NCBI RefSeq assembly: GCF_905220365.1
Contig: NC_061154.1
Location: forward strand, 9,982,001-10,046,000
Reading direction: 5' to 3'
Source: Vanessa cardui
Lineage: Eukaryota; Arthropoda; Insecta; Lepidoptera; Nymphalidae
Length of the DNA stretch: 64,000 bases
This document shows, piece after piece, positions 33,833 to 46,886 of this stretch. The notes beneath the pieces were generated by a model that saw only the letters and a program-made list of their open reading frames with translations, had not been told where the DNA came from and did not search any database. Position 1 is the first letter of the stretch. Each line of letters opens with the position of its first letter. The translations under genes were made by a program, and so were the position numbers.

Positions 33833-36800
33833 AAAAAGAAAGATTAATTGACCTGTTCCCACGTCGCAACATCAAAGACAAAAAAGTTTTAGAACCTATG
33901 TGTATCTTATAAATTTAATATGACGTTTGATTACGAAACCTGTGTCACGGACGAATAGTATTATTATGTTAATTTTATAAATAAATAAATTTAATAAAAT
34001 TTTAATTCAGTCTTATTTAAATATAAAGGTCATCAGTATAATCTTAATTTCGCTGCTTCTAAAGTCGCACTCACTGCACGACAGATGGAATATAGTATAT
34101 TAAATGTTGCTTTTTAATTTTAATTATGTAATATTTTTTCAATGGTTATGCTATAACATGTTTTATTAAATAGAACGACATCCTTAATTTCTGTGGTTGT
34201 TACTTAACTATTTAATAAAACAAAAATGAATTGTAGACATATAGATTTTAAAACATACTCGAATTGGGTTTATAGTTGGTACATCCATTAATGAAATAAG
34301 TTTTTGGACGACATCCAATAGAACTTTAGCCGGAATTTTGTACCACAAAAGTAAAAATAACCTACTTATGAGAACGGCCACGTTTAATTTGCTGAGATGA
34401 AATTCTATACCGATTTTTAAAAGTTAAATTTATAAAATAATTAAGTATGTTTAACCATAGTCCTAATTATTTTGTAACCTCATATATATGATATTACAAT
34501 ATTGATATGAAGCTTCTTCACTTTTCAAAACATTTGCTTTTTCGCACGTAAAATTTAATATAATTGTTAATAAAATTTAATTATGAATAACTAATGCTCT
34601 ATATTTTAATACATTTGACTAAGTTGTTGATAATCCAATAAGTAAAACTATATAGATCATTATGGTTTATATATATTTGAATCGTTTCTTTTGTAATATA
34701 TTATTATTATTTAAATTCATTCTTAGGTTAATTCGCGTAATCTGAATACAAAATGTTTGATAATTCAAGGTCGTTAATTGAACATACTAATTCACCGTAA
34801 TCTAATTTACCTATTTGATTCCCAAACAAGATAGTGCATTTAATACTGTTAGTTAAATTAACCCTTGTTACCTAGTAAATAGAGCCGGTGCATCGGGACT
34901 TTTGCCTTCATTTTTTGATGTTATCGACTTCCCAGGGAGTCAATGATTCATCCCATGATTCATATCAATCAATCGAAATGTAAACCGGGCCATGCATATT
35001 TTCTTTTACAAAAATCGTAACAAGATTCAAAAATAAACTCGTTGTCTATAAAAATAAAGAAATATTATACAATTTAATTAATACTTGTTTTTGAGTGAAA
35101 ACTACTATTGAAACCGTCGATGTGATCATTAATTAATCATTGCAAGTATTTGACTGGTTATTGGCCTTGTATTATTAACATTGCGTAATCACAGCCCACT
35201 TTATAATCAAATTATCTCACAAAACACGTGGGAATCGCTTTTCAATGACATTTTATTTTCGTAAGTAAAAACGAATAGTATTTGTATAAATGTAAAAAAA
35301 AAACTATCGCTTTGTGATAAGATAGATATAGATGATATTTGACCTTTTTGTTGTGATTATTATTTACTGGCCGTAAACAATATTTTTTTAATTGAATAAT
35401 GATAGATCGGAATTTTGTCTTTTGTAAAAATATTACAAATATAATTATTAAAAAGTTCAATAATCATAGTTTAATCTGTATACTATAATTACATCGTGTG
35501 AGCACGAATCACGATCATAATTACGATTAAGTTATTATAGTGTTAATTTTTATACAACCTTCGTAAAATTAAACTCATGGGTTTAGCTAAATTTCGAAAG
35601 TAATAGATATTTTAATTTCCGATGTTATTTAAAATGATGTAACATAATTTCGTAATATGTGTATCGCATGTCATTTAGAAATTACGGCAGTACAAGTTTT
35701 AATTGTAGATTACGATAACATCCACCGTTGAATGGTTCGATCATACTAACTCCGTTCGAATCATTAATAAAGTTTCCTAAATTCATACAATCGTGTTAAA
35801 GTTTGGTAACTTGAATGTTTTTCTATTTTTCGACGTTAATTCGAACAAACTTTGTTCTTGTAATCAGAATCTACAAGTTAAACTGTTGAAATGTTTCATG
35901 TTATATTCATAGTTACAAAATGATTACACTGACTCGTTGATTTGGTTAGGTTATGGAAAAACACATGGCGTCTTTTCGTCGCCGGCCCGTGCAGCTGTCT
36001 GGTCAATCGTTGATTTATCTTCCTTCCTTTCGACACAGATACTGTTTCTTGAATTAAAAATTCTTTAGAGTTTGTTTTAAAATTTGTAACTTTGAGTATC
36101 ATTACTATCTTTGATATTAGTATTTTTTCTGTATGATTACTTCTTAAGTCGTAATATAGACAAGTTTTCACAGCCGGTTACAAAAAGGGTACATAACATT
36201 GAGAATTGGAAGTTCGAAGTGTTAGGTTACCAGTGTTAGTTTTAAGTCAACTTAGATGCTGGGTGTTACATCTATTTGGACACGATTGCAGTAATGGTTG
36301 ATTTATTTTATTTCACTAATATTAGATTTTATACAAATATCTCTAATATTATATCTTTATTGTTATTGGTTAGCTTGATTAAGTCATGTTTTTAATTGTA
36401 AAATATTTACGTCTTAAATTGTTTTATTTTTAATTATTTTTATAAGGGCTGATTCTGAGGTCTAAAATTAAAATAACCAGTAGATCTCTGTATCTCAAAC
36501 CACTGTCGTCCTTTTCCTAATTCCTGTCGAGTCATTAGTATTGCCGTCACACAATGGTAGCAAGAAAATAAAGACTATCTGTGTTTAAGCACCAACTTGT
36601 TTTCTCAGTTGATCATCATCATTAGTAATTAGTAATATAGTAATAGTAATATAGTAACAAATATTAGTCTCATATACGTGGATTTTACGAATGAAAGGGA
36701 TCGAGAGTTATGAAAGGGAGTCAATGCTAATTACAGGGCCGTGAAACGTAGTAAAGACATTACGTAATGTTGTTGAAACCGCGTGGTTGGTAACATATTG

Positions 36801-36905
36801 ACATTGAAAAGGGCTTCTTTCAATACCAAATAATGTTTGCAATATACGATCATCTGATCGTTGACCTTGTGTATTAAATGCTCGTTATGATTATTATAGT
36901 GACAG
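33833..36905. other. AT-rich unique stretch
   Basis: No gene signal. The minus frame at 35896-36171 (91 codons) crosses a small GC-richer patch near 35970 but has no domain or splice context that I can support. Confidence 0.45.
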
Positions 36906-37136
36906 CCTGTCAATTTCCCATTGACGAGCTAAGAGGCCTCCTGTCCCTTTAAGGAGAAGGTTAAGCGCATATTCCACCCACGCTGCTCCAATGCGCGTTC
37001 TTTGTAATTGGACAAAAGTAGGTTTTCTCACGATGTTTTCCATCACTGACGAGTTCGAGATGAATTATAAACACAATTAAGCATACAGGTTGTAAGTTGT
37101 ACGCGTTCTAACCACGAGGCCATCTCGGCTCTTTAT
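36906..37136 (-). mobile_element. tRNA-derived SINE, family C
   Basis: 'ctaagaggcctcctgtccctttaaggagaagg', 'atattccacccacgctgctccaatgcg', 'aggttttctcacgatgttttcc' and the reversed head 'aaccacgaggccatctcggctc' match family C. The middle is shortened. Confidence 0.78.
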
Positions 37137-40100
37137 GATTATTAACTAAATGTAAAGAACACACTTTACGTATTAATATTTTTCGTTAAAAATGTGCTTT
37201 AAGATATTTAGACGTGACATTACCTGTAGTTTATAATTATTCAAACATAAAATATAAATACAGTAACGTTCATATATAAAGGTGTAAAATATTTAGTTAT
37301 ATATCTGAAAAATGTAATATTTGTATTTGACGAACATGATTCACATATTCGTCGTAAATACTTAAAAAGAACCTCGTATGTTACTAGAGATTATACTTTC
37401 AAATGAGCCTTGAGTTCAATTAGTGTATCGTTCACTTGGCGTTTTAGTTAAACTCAATATCTTTATGAAATATGAAAGTATTGCATTCATTTATTGACTC
37501 TCAAAATATATCCACCGGTTAGGTAAGCCAGACCTGAGAAGAACCGGTGTAAGATAATCTACGTGATTAATACAAGACATTTAACTTAAGATGTTTGTTG
37601 TGTGATGGTTAGTAGAGGTTAATCTGAATCTATGATTCTAAATTCAAATCCGAAAAAGTAATAAAATACGACAGTATTTTTTAATTAGGTTTAAAATGTA
37701 TCTCTTGTTTGGTGGTGAGGAATACGTTTGTAGGTTGTTAATTTACCTTTACAGAGGTACTTGTGTGTGTATTAAGGGAGTTGTGCATGCTGGTTTAGTA
37801 CCAAAGACGATGCAATTTAAGATATCCTGATTCAGAAAATATATTCGTCAACGGTCAATAGTATAAACACGATATTTTTAAGTGTCTTCTTTTTTTTAAA
37901 TTTATATATACAACCTTTTTTGAGCTGACTCTATAATTCAATGATCAACAGATAAATAAAACGATTCTATTATATAAATACTAAATGTAGTCTTCAAACG
38001 ATGAGAAATATTGGCAGGAACTCGAGTAACTTTCCACATTTTATCTCAATTCAGACTTTTTGTAGCGAAATAAAACAAGTTCTCTAAACGGAAAGAGGAA
38101 ATAAGACGGGTATTTTTAAAATAAATAACACATACTTATGGTCCTAGTGACTCGATAGCAAATGATACAAACGTATCGTTTAGCAGAGGATACAAATGTC
38201 TAGTATTTTCCGTCGTGGGATTGCTTTTATTGCTGCACTCTAACGTGATATGGCGTTATCTTACGGCCAATAGAATAGCTCATAAATGTTGCTTTATTTT
38301 GAAAATTATAGACAGCCGAACAAATGACCTGTCTGATGTGGTAATCTGTACCAGACGCCCGCCAGAAGTTTGCCATTTTTAGATTACTAACCGCATTAAA
38401 TGGACCGCAAACCGAGGTATTTGTGGACCATCATACCAACATATTTCAACAACAGAGTGTTGATTTTTAGTGCAAATAATCAAAAAAATATTGTTCTACA
38501 CAGTTGTTTTGAGATATCTCAAAGATAATACGATAGCCACTGATTTTACTTCAGAATAAATTTTATTTTTTTAATGTAGTTTAGATATGTAATAACATAT
38601 TAATGAATATTCGATTTACATTTTGTATAATTATATTTTATCTGTGTAGTTATGCATCTGTCGTCTCGAGTGACACACATCGTAAAAACGCGGGAAAATA
38701 AAACATAAAAATTAAAAATGGGCGCGCGGTAAAGTCGTTGTGTTTGCACGGCGAGTTGAAATTTAAATGTAATACATATTTAATCTAATCGGTAAATTGA
38801 TCTTAGGTACATGTGAACATTTCAATGTATATAAAATTATTTATTTTGGATGTGATTACGGGAAAAGTAATTAAAATTGACAATTGATTACAAAATGGAT
38901 GTCAGTGGTTTAAAATTTAAATAAATCTGATCATGAATTAAATATTAGTTTTAAATATCATAAGTTACGGTCACTATATTCAATGGCGCTCGCACGTCAT
39001 ATTGATTGAATATTAATGTGAGGATTATGATTAATAACTGAATAAGACAGACATCATCCGAGTTGAAAGTAAACCTGTTTGTGAATTGTCTGCATCTTAA
39101 ATGCGTCCGACAATTTAAGAAAGTTGAATTACTTAAGCTCAAATTATTAAAATAATAATGCAATATTTACAAATAAATATATGTATCAAATTAAATCTTT
39201 ATTCGGTGTTAATGTAAAACTGAGAAAATAATTTTGAAAAATAATTCAGTGAGACCGTCACGATAATAAGGTTACCGATACACAGTCCTCCTAGTTCATC
39301 TGTAGATGATTTATTGCATTCGTTTAATTAAGTAAACTCATTAATGTTAACAATTTATGTTGAACTAATTGGTATCAAATATTACTCATATATCAAATTA
39401 AAGGTATTATGTAAAATACAATTCCAGATATATCTTCGAAATCATGAACACGTGTATATTATTTACATATAATTTATTTAATTATTTTTTTAAGTGCAAC
39501 TGAAATTCATAAACTAAAATAATATTAATACAATAATTCTAAAGGGCTTAAAAAATTATCGAACTGTAAACCGTCGGAGGGATAAAATTAACTAAAAGGC
39601 GTATGAAATATAAAAGAGTCCCTCTTAGTATTCAACGCGCAAGGGTCTTATTTTACGTAGACCACGTGAACTGTGTTATCGTTCCATGACCATGGCTGAT
39701 ATATTAAAAATCAATGTACCGTAAACAAGAATCTACTCCAATGAAAACGTATATTTCCCGAAACTAATTCCTTTAATGGAAAATGTGTTACGTATATCCT
39801 GCAATATTACAGAAGTATTTTAAACTAAACAGAGAAAAATACTATAATTGAAGTTGTTTTACGTGTAAGCGGAGCTAAGAAGCGGTCGGGTATTCTTGGT
39901 TAGTTTACAGACGTTGGTCTTTTAGTATTTTGTTATTTAAGAATTGAAAAATAGAATAGAAACACCATCTTTACGTCCCCTGAGCTTAAAACCTTCCTTT
40001 TCATTACGAAACTTGCGTCTCATACTTGTGTGTGTGTGGGTAAACGTGATCAATCCGCCAGTTTTATTATTTTAAATAAGACAAAAAGATACCATCGCTA

Positions 40101-40985
40101 TCCTAAGGGATAAGCCCTAACATTTCTAGGCAATAAACTTCAATTTGGTTTTATGAAGGCTTTTTTGTTAATGTTTATTTGTAGTTCACTATCACAAATA
40201 AAGCTAGATTTGCTGTAGAACTATGTATATATTGTTATTAAGGCATATTAGCCTTAAGTAAAAGTTACTCACGAAGGCGCGCCTTGCCATGCTTGCATGC
40301 ATGTAAATTATTATGAATAACGCTTTAGCTTACATAAGGTTTTAGGGCGTGTAAGATGATTAAAAATTTTTAGATTATATTTGTTAAAGTAGGCAGTAGT
40401 AAGTGAAGAGATCTATAAAATCAGGTCGTAATAATGATGGTCATCTAGCTGTATCTTCAATCGAAGCAGGATAACATACATGATATCATATGATTATGCT
40501 TAATTGTAGCTTTATAATCCAATGGTACCTCGACCAGGAGATCTGGTGTAGGATGCGTAAAATAACTTTACGGGCATTTATTATATATAAATTTATTATA
40601 TATTGAGAAAAAATTGTCAGACAGTCAGAAATAATTTATTTGAAGAATCCATGTTCAAACTACTGACCTAGGTGTATAAAGCTTTATAAGCAAAACCAAC
40701 AAATATAATATATACATTACTTGTATGTTTATTTTTTAATTAAAATTTGGTTAACTTTTTATTTTATTTCGACATGTCGCCTGATAAGTTTTGAGACAGT
40801 TGAAAGTCTATTCTATTTTTAAAAGCTGTTCGCCAACTTTTACATTATAATTAAAAGAATATGTAAATGTTGAATGTATATATGAATTTAGTATTGAAAA
40901 GAACAGTATTTTGTTTATTCATATGTTGATGTTGTAGTCCATCAGTCGACTTTGCAAGATACCATATGTTTACGATCGTGTGAGG
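37137..40985. other. AT-rich unique stretch
   Basis: It contains a faint family A-like piece near 38310-38420 ('cgaacaaatgacctgtctgatgtggtaatctgtacc') and a TATA-like run near 39609-39616 followed by GC-richer sequence. No coding frame of note and no confirmed repeat. Confidence 0.4.
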
Positions 40986-41115
40986 ACTTACGCTTTCCCT
41001 TTCTCCTTTACTCATTACTGGGAAAAATGGGACGGCAAATCCGTCACAATCGGGGAGAGTTTAGGCGCTGGACCAGCAGCTTTACAGGCTTTTCGAGAGT
41101 GTACGCACTTCTAAT
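40986..41115. repeat. Possible dispersed repeat, unclassified
   Basis: A GC-rich island: 'tactgggaaaaatgggacggcaaatccgtc...gctggaccagcagctttacaggcttttcgagagtgtacgc'. Its abrupt composition and motif content resemble a transposon tail. No second copy here. Confidence 0.35.
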
Positions 41116-41289
41116 TTCCAAATTCTAAAGTGTTACTTACAATTTTCAATAGAAAACCTATATCATTTGTAATCAGCCCAAACTATGGGTAACTATGGAT
41201 AACCTCGGGGTCTAGCCAACTACAATCGGTCAGTACAGGTTATAATTTTTAATTGAAATAATTTAATATTGGTCTGGTCTTATGTTATC

Positions 41290-41535
41290 ACTAGTTGTGC
41301 CTGCAACTTCGCGTGCGTTTGAATTTAACAAAAAGTTATTGTTCTAGCCTAAGTTGCTCCTTACTCCATCAGCTTTCGGCCAGTGAAAGTACCGTTAAAA
41401 TTAATCCAGCCGTTCCAAAGAGTAGTCGGAACAAACAGACAGACAGACAGTTCATGAATACACATGTACACTTTAGTAAAAAGCGTTTATTTTAATATTA
41501 CAAACAAACACTCCAGTTTCATTTTATGTATAGAT
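41290..41535 (-). mobile_element. Helitron-like family H1, reverse copy
   Basis: It begins 'actagttgtgcctgcaacttcgcgtgcg', contains 'cctaagttgctccttactcc' and 'ccagccgttccaaagagtagtcgg', and ends 'acactccagtttcattttatgtatagat'. Confidence 0.75.
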
Positions 41536-41896
41536 AATATACAATATAATTTGTAATCGTAGTCTGAAAAAGAACAGTACACATACAACCAAAAATAGTA
41601 TCTATACATTATGTACATTATATGTATGTAAAGTACATTATACAGACTGTCAATCATCCAGTGATTACAGGCGTAACACTGACGAAACTTCGAACAATTT
41701 AAAATTTTATTAAAAAATATTAAACACCCCACAAAACTAAATACAATATTATATGAAATGTTAATTATCATATCTATACATATGTGTATGTATGATAATT
41801 GTAGATAATATATTACAAATAGTAAAAATAAGTGCTAAATATAAGTGCACTTATAAATGCTATACAAATAGGAGTATATGTTCTTGTTCTTAGAAC

Positions 41897-42045
41897 AACA
41901 ACAACAGCCCGTAAATTCCCACTGCTGGGCTAAAGGCCGCCTCTTCCTTTTGAGGAGAAGGTTTGGAACATATTCCACCACGCTGTTCCAGTGCGGTGGA
42001 ATACACATGTGGCAGAATTTCTATGAAATTTGTCACATGATGTTC
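41897..42045 (-). mobile_element. SINE family C, truncated head
   Basis: 'caacaacaacagcccgtaaattcccactgctgggctaaaggcc', 'gaggagaaggtttggaacatattccaccacgctgttcc' and 'acacatgtggcagaatttct' are the family C tail in reverse. The tRNA-derived head is missing. Confidence 0.78.
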
Positions 42046-42606
42046 TTATAAATCGTAAGAATATTTTTGTTTATTAAATGTACCTAAACATTTTTCATAA
42101 TTGAAAATTGTTTTATAAGTCTAAGCGACGGCGGTCCCTTGTTAATAAATTAGGTACATTTATTATTAGCTGACAGGGTCCAAAGTCACAAATTTTATTT
42201 ATAAGCCACGTATATCATGTTAAAGGATAATAAGTTGATAAAAAAAAATTTACAAACACATTACGAACGCTTAATGCGATTAAACCAAACAATAAACGCA
42301 ATTTATTTTATTACTTTTAATAAGTACACAGATAAAAAATTTACTGAACATTAATGAGTTTGACGATTCCTTAGCAACGATGTACAATTCAATTCTTTAC
42401 TGAATGTCTTTTATTCGACGTTTTGTTGATGCTATTGAAGTCTTATTATAAAGTTTTATTAAGTAGCGTTGTGTTTGTTAACAGCAACACTTTCTGTAAT
42501 CGCTGAAGTTTCAAACAAAAAATGCCACAATGTTGCGTATTTGTAGGTACCGTTTTGAGGAATTGCAGAATATGCAAACACCATGATAGTAATTTTAATC
42601 CCATTA
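42046..42606. other. AT-rich stretch without recognised features
   Basis: No repeat or coding signal supported. Confidence 0.45.
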
Positions 42607-42980
42607 TCTATACATATAATAATATTGGAGTGTCTGTTTGCAGCATTAAAATAATCACTTTTTACTAAATTCATATGTATACACGTTATACACGGTACAT
42701 ATATCAAAGTTTTTTTTTACAATTTTTGTCTGTTTGTCTTTTTCTTTGTTCCGGCTTATCTCTGAAACGGCTGGATAGATTTTGATGTGAATATCATGGG
42801 CAGATAGCTGAGATAATATGGAGTTACTTCGGCTACTTTTATTTTAGAATTATGTATACAGTCACGCTGCAAAGTCCAGATACTGACCAGTACTGCTCGC
42901 AACCTTCGCGCATGCCACCACTCCACTGAACAATAACTTTTTTATTTATTAAAAAGCGCGCGAAGACGCGGGCTTAGCTA
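42607..42980 (+). mobile_element. Helitron-like family H1, near-complete copy
   Basis: It runs from 'tctatacatataataatattggagtg' through 'cacttttt(t)actaaattcat', 'ttgttccggcttatctctgaaacggctgg' and 'gatattatggagttacttcggcta'-like sequence to 'gcgcgaagacgcgggcttagcta'. It contains an extra ~100 bp near 42860-42960 relative to other copies. Confidence 0.7.
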
Positions 42981-43067
42981 ATTGAAGTTATATAATTATG
43001 GTAATTAAGTAACTTCAATAATGTGTTTAGAATATAATATTCTAAGCTAATTCATTTGATAGTCAAG

Positions 43068-43146
43068 AAAGGACTTAGACTTTTTATGCCAAACATCCGA
43101 AGAGAAACACCAAAAAGTGAGAAAAGCCGAGGGCCACAACTAGTTT
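43068..43146 (+). mobile_element. Helitron-like family H3, 3' end fragment
   Basis: 'gaaaggacttagactttttatgcc' and the end 'gaaaagccgagggccacaactagttt' match the last ~80 bp of 55376-55570. Confidence 0.6.
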
Positions 43147-43299
43147 TTTATAAGGTGCTTTCATTTTCGATAAAACCGCCAATGATTGGAATATTCTTCC
43201 GGAATATGTGTTTCACGTATCAATATCAATAAGATTCTCGATTACAACCAGTGTAGTACCTTCGGGTAAAGTTTCCTCTACAATCACATTCGCACTTAT

Positions 43300-43605
43300 C
43301 CTAAGTAATTATTTTTAATTATTTTTGTTAAAAAGAATACGAAAAACCGAATGACGACGAAATAAATGTAACTTTTTATTGCGATATCCTAAATGATGAA
43401 CCAAAAAAAACCTAAGATTATCGTATATAGACATATAGGCAGTTAAAATAGCAGCCAACTGTTGGTCACTGAGTATACGCACACTATTAAAGAAGTATGA
43501 TATATAGCGAGCGTCAAGCTTAGCTGTCACTCACGCACACCAAGATAAAATTGGTACGTTGGTTTCAGTTCCTTTGTAATGCGACACTCTATCTAGATAT
43601 ATAAG
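43300..43605. repeat. Dispersed repeat related to 29480-29645
   Basis: 'gagtatacgcacactattaaagaag', 'gctgtcactcacgcacaccaagataaaattggtacgtt' and 'tgcgacactctatctagatatataagtta' form a repeat-like block. A minus open frame of 71 codons runs through it without a recognisable domain. Confidence 0.5.
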
Positions 43606-44649
43606 TTATGTATGTACATACTCATGACTAGCGACGTTAAGGCATCGTCTCCGCTTGATATAGATGCATTGATGCTTGTGCAACTGTGAAAATGATAATA
43701 CATCCGAATGTCCACGAACCATGAGAATTTAATCGAACAAAAGATTCAATGTTCGAAGGAAATTCCATTATATATAACGGTTCTTTGTAGTCAGCTTTTG
43801 TTTGTGTCGTACCATCCGCCAGAACGTTACGTTATCTGGAAATGCTCTAGTTTGTATGCACCTTAAGGAGATAAGAACCATGTCGGCGTCTGTTACTACA
43901 GAGACAATTGTTAATAGCACCAGTGATTGCTTAGATAACAAACAACATTACCAACGTGATACAGCTTCCCTATTATATTGGTCTAATATTGAATCATAAC
44001 ATAGTGTAGTTACTTATAAATAAGGCTTTTAATTACAGAACGGGTCCTAGAACAGAAGGCGAAGAACTCCTGTTTTTTTTTGGTCTAAAATTTTTTCTAG
44101 CAACTCAGAGTTTGGAGGTTAAAATTGTTTATATTTCCACGTATAGCCCGCACATGTGCCACTTGTTTGCAATGTGCCTGAACTTTTTCCGATCGCACCG
44201 GATTATGAAAGTCTGGGAATAAAGGTTTGTTTGTAGTTTGCTCGCAACTTAAAGTATAATACGTCCTGTATAGTTTCCTTTTTTTCTATTTGCAAGTCTT
44301 CCTTCATAATGGCTGGGTTCAAATTATCTTTGAAATATAAATAATAATGCACATCGAATAGTACAACATAATATTAAATTAATTTTTGTTAGATTTTTTA
44401 TCATAAATATTTGGTGTGAGTAAATTGAAATGTTCTCAGTCTGTTTTTGCGAATGAAATACGAATGTACATCCTGTATCATGACGTAATCGACTTTATGT
44501 CAAATTGAATTACAATTGGTATAGGCGTCGGAGCGCAGGTGAGGGAGAACATTAAAATTAATGTTATAATACTTTCACATTTATAATATTTGTTTCATAT
44601 TACTCGCTTTGCTCGCTTACTTGTTGCCAAGCTGAAATGCACGAGTCTT
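43606..44649. other. Stretch with one small open frame
   Basis: The frame 43880-43999 (39 residues from ATG, beginning MSASVTTETIVNSTSD) lies in slightly GC-richer DNA, but no splice partner or homolog is recognised. The rest is AT-rich. Confidence 0.3.
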
Positions 44650-44840
44650 ATCACTTGGCTTTTGTGCGAGATCGTCTGGGTGGTACCCACTGATTAGATA
44701 TTCTATCAAACAGCACTTAGTCTTGTTGTGTTTCAGTTGGAAGAATGATTGAGCCAGTATCACATCTAAGCTCCCAAGCATGTTGGCACTTTGACGATGT
44801 AAGGAAGGATATTTTTTTCTTACCACACCAATGTCAATAG
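44650..44840 (+). repeat. Short repeat family A, decayed copy
   Basis: 'ttggcttttgtgcgagatcgtctgggtggtacccactgatta', 'cacttagtcttgttgtgtttcagt' and 'ttgacgatgtaaggaagg' follow the order of 50584-50868. Confidence 0.65.
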
Positions 44841-45242
44841 GTTGTAGTGTCTACTTATCATCAGTTGTAAACCACCAGAGCAAGTACTACATACTTCTAA
44901 GGTGCTTTATTTTTGTGTCTAATTCGTAAGCGATGCGAAATAAGCTCCAAGCGATCTCCTGTTTTACGTGAATATATTGTTTGTCATGAAATATATTTAA
45001 AAAAATACACCTTTAAATAAATACACATATTAAAGAACTTTATTATTAATTAAATAAATCATCGTCAATAATTTGAGATTTGGGTTATTTTAAGAATAAC
45101 GTTAATTATTACATTACATATAATTAAAAACAAAATATATTATTTCGCGTTAATTTATCAAATTTTAAAATTGTTGTTCACGATCATACTTATACCTCTA
45201 TCATTAACTTCTACTTGTATAGTCACTTATTTTATATCACTA

Positions 45243-45411
45243 TCTAGTTGTCGCTCGCGGCTTTTCTTGCGTTCTAGAGGTCGGTTATCAGGTTATGTTA
45301 GACTTGAAAACTATGTCCTCACTCTGCGTCAGGAGTTCAAGCTTGTGAAAGACCAAAATTAAAAAAAAAAAAACGTTTCTGTGATTTGGCTGTGAAAGAG
45401 CATAGACAGAA
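45243..45411 (-). mobile_element. Helitron-like family H4 fragment
   Basis: 'tctagttgtcgctcgcggcttttcttgcgttctagaggtcgg', 'gagttcaagcttgtg' and 'gtgatttggctgtgaaagagcatagacaga' match 50952-51127. A family A repeat abuts its right end, as if inserted there. Confidence 0.65.
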
Positions 45412-45415
45412 TTTT

Positions 45416-45684
45416 TTATGGTATAGGTTGGTGGACGAGCATATGGGCCACCTGATGGTAAGTGGTCACCATCACCCATAGACAATGAATCTGTAAGAAA
45501 CATTAACTATTCCTTACATCGCACTGTGCCACCTTGGGTTACTTTGTAGTTACACTGGTTCACTCACCCTTCAAACCGGAACACAACAATACTGAGTACT
45601 GTTATTTGGCGATAGAATAACTGATGAGTGGGTGGTACCCTACCCAGACGGGCTTGGCACATTACCCTACCACCAAGTGATTGA
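45416..45684 (-). repeat. Short repeat family A, good copy
   Basis: 'tataggttggtggacgagcatatgggccacctgatggtaagtggtcacc', 'gttacactggttcactcacccttcaaaccggaacacaacaatactgagtactg', 'gatgagtgggtggtaccctacccag' and 'ctaccaccaagtga' match 50584-50868 in reverse, with a small central deletion. Confidence 0.85.
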
Positions 45685-46644
45685 CAGAGAGTGCTTCTTT
45701 AGCATTTATAATATAAGTTTATAAAGAAAAGTCATATGTGTTTCAGTTCTAATTAAACCTGAGACGGTAATATACCTACTTACTGAAGGTTTGAATACTG
45801 TCAGCGAATATGAAATTGGGTCTGCGGTCGGTTCCGTTTAGAGTCGAATACAAACCAAAGTAACTTATTTACTTTACTTTGACTTTTGCTCTTCAAATAA
45901 ATTTCTTTACCGAGAGACAAAATGTCTTCTCAGCAATGTAAGGTAGTCTTATTTTATCACGAAATGTATGTTAATTTATTTTGTAAGACAAAACATTCTT
46001 AAGCAGTGGTATTGTGTAAAATTCTATTGTGTATATTATTAAACGAAGTAAGATATAATACTCTCATAGTCTTATAAATTATAAATTCTGTATATTTTTC
46101 TGACACTCTTTTTATTAAACATAGCCTAAATAATATGGCGCTAAAATATATAATCTTCTACGTAATATTTTTTAATTAATATACGTGTGTTTTTTGGTCA
46201 TTAATTTTAAAATCTTGGTTGTTGTCTTAAACCCAATATTTCATATTTATTAAATTTAAAGCTTATGTTCGTCGTGGGGTCGACAATAGTTCAAGAAGAC
46301 TACTTACGTCACATTTATTTTATACATCGTAGAACAGTGATAAATGCATTTATATGATGTCTTTTAAAAAACTATAATATACGAGTATAAAAACGAGAAT
46401 TACTAAATTTTGTGGTTATACCACGGAACCTACTATTTAACAACGAGAATATTTAAACTTTATCTCATTTGAAAATTGCTTAGAGTAATTGCAAGAACCA
46501 ATGAAGATACTTCTACAATTATAAAGTTTGGTCTTCGCTGCAGTCAGCTTGAACGCCATTGGATTTGTGGTTATAATTTCATAAGTTGTGACTGCAGGTA
46601 CAGATATAGTGTATCTCTAATTAGATTAACTGTATCAAATATAC
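45685..46644. other. AT-rich stretch without recognised features
   Basis: No repeat or gene signal supported. The frame at 46476-46661 runs into an H1 copy. Confidence 0.4.
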
Positions 46645-46886
46645 TTGGTATCTGTTTGTAATATTAAAATAGCCCTTTTTACTCAATGTATAAACAGTAC
46701 ATATACCAAAATAACATTTTCTTACAATTTTTGTCTGTTTGTCAGTCTGTTTGTTCCGGCTAATCTCTGGAAATGCTGGATCAATTTTGACGGGACACTG
46801 GCAGATAACTGATATAATAAGTAGTAACTTAGGCTACAATAATATTATTTTTTATTAAATTAAGACGCGTACACACAGCCAGTACA
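46645..46886 (+). mobile_element. Helitron-like family H1 copy
   Basis: 'gtaatattaaaatagccctttttactcaatgtata', 'gtctgtttgttccggctaatctctgg' and 'aacttaggctacaataat' match the other H1 copies. The end near 46870-46886 ('gcgtacacacagccagt') is decayed. Confidence 0.7.
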
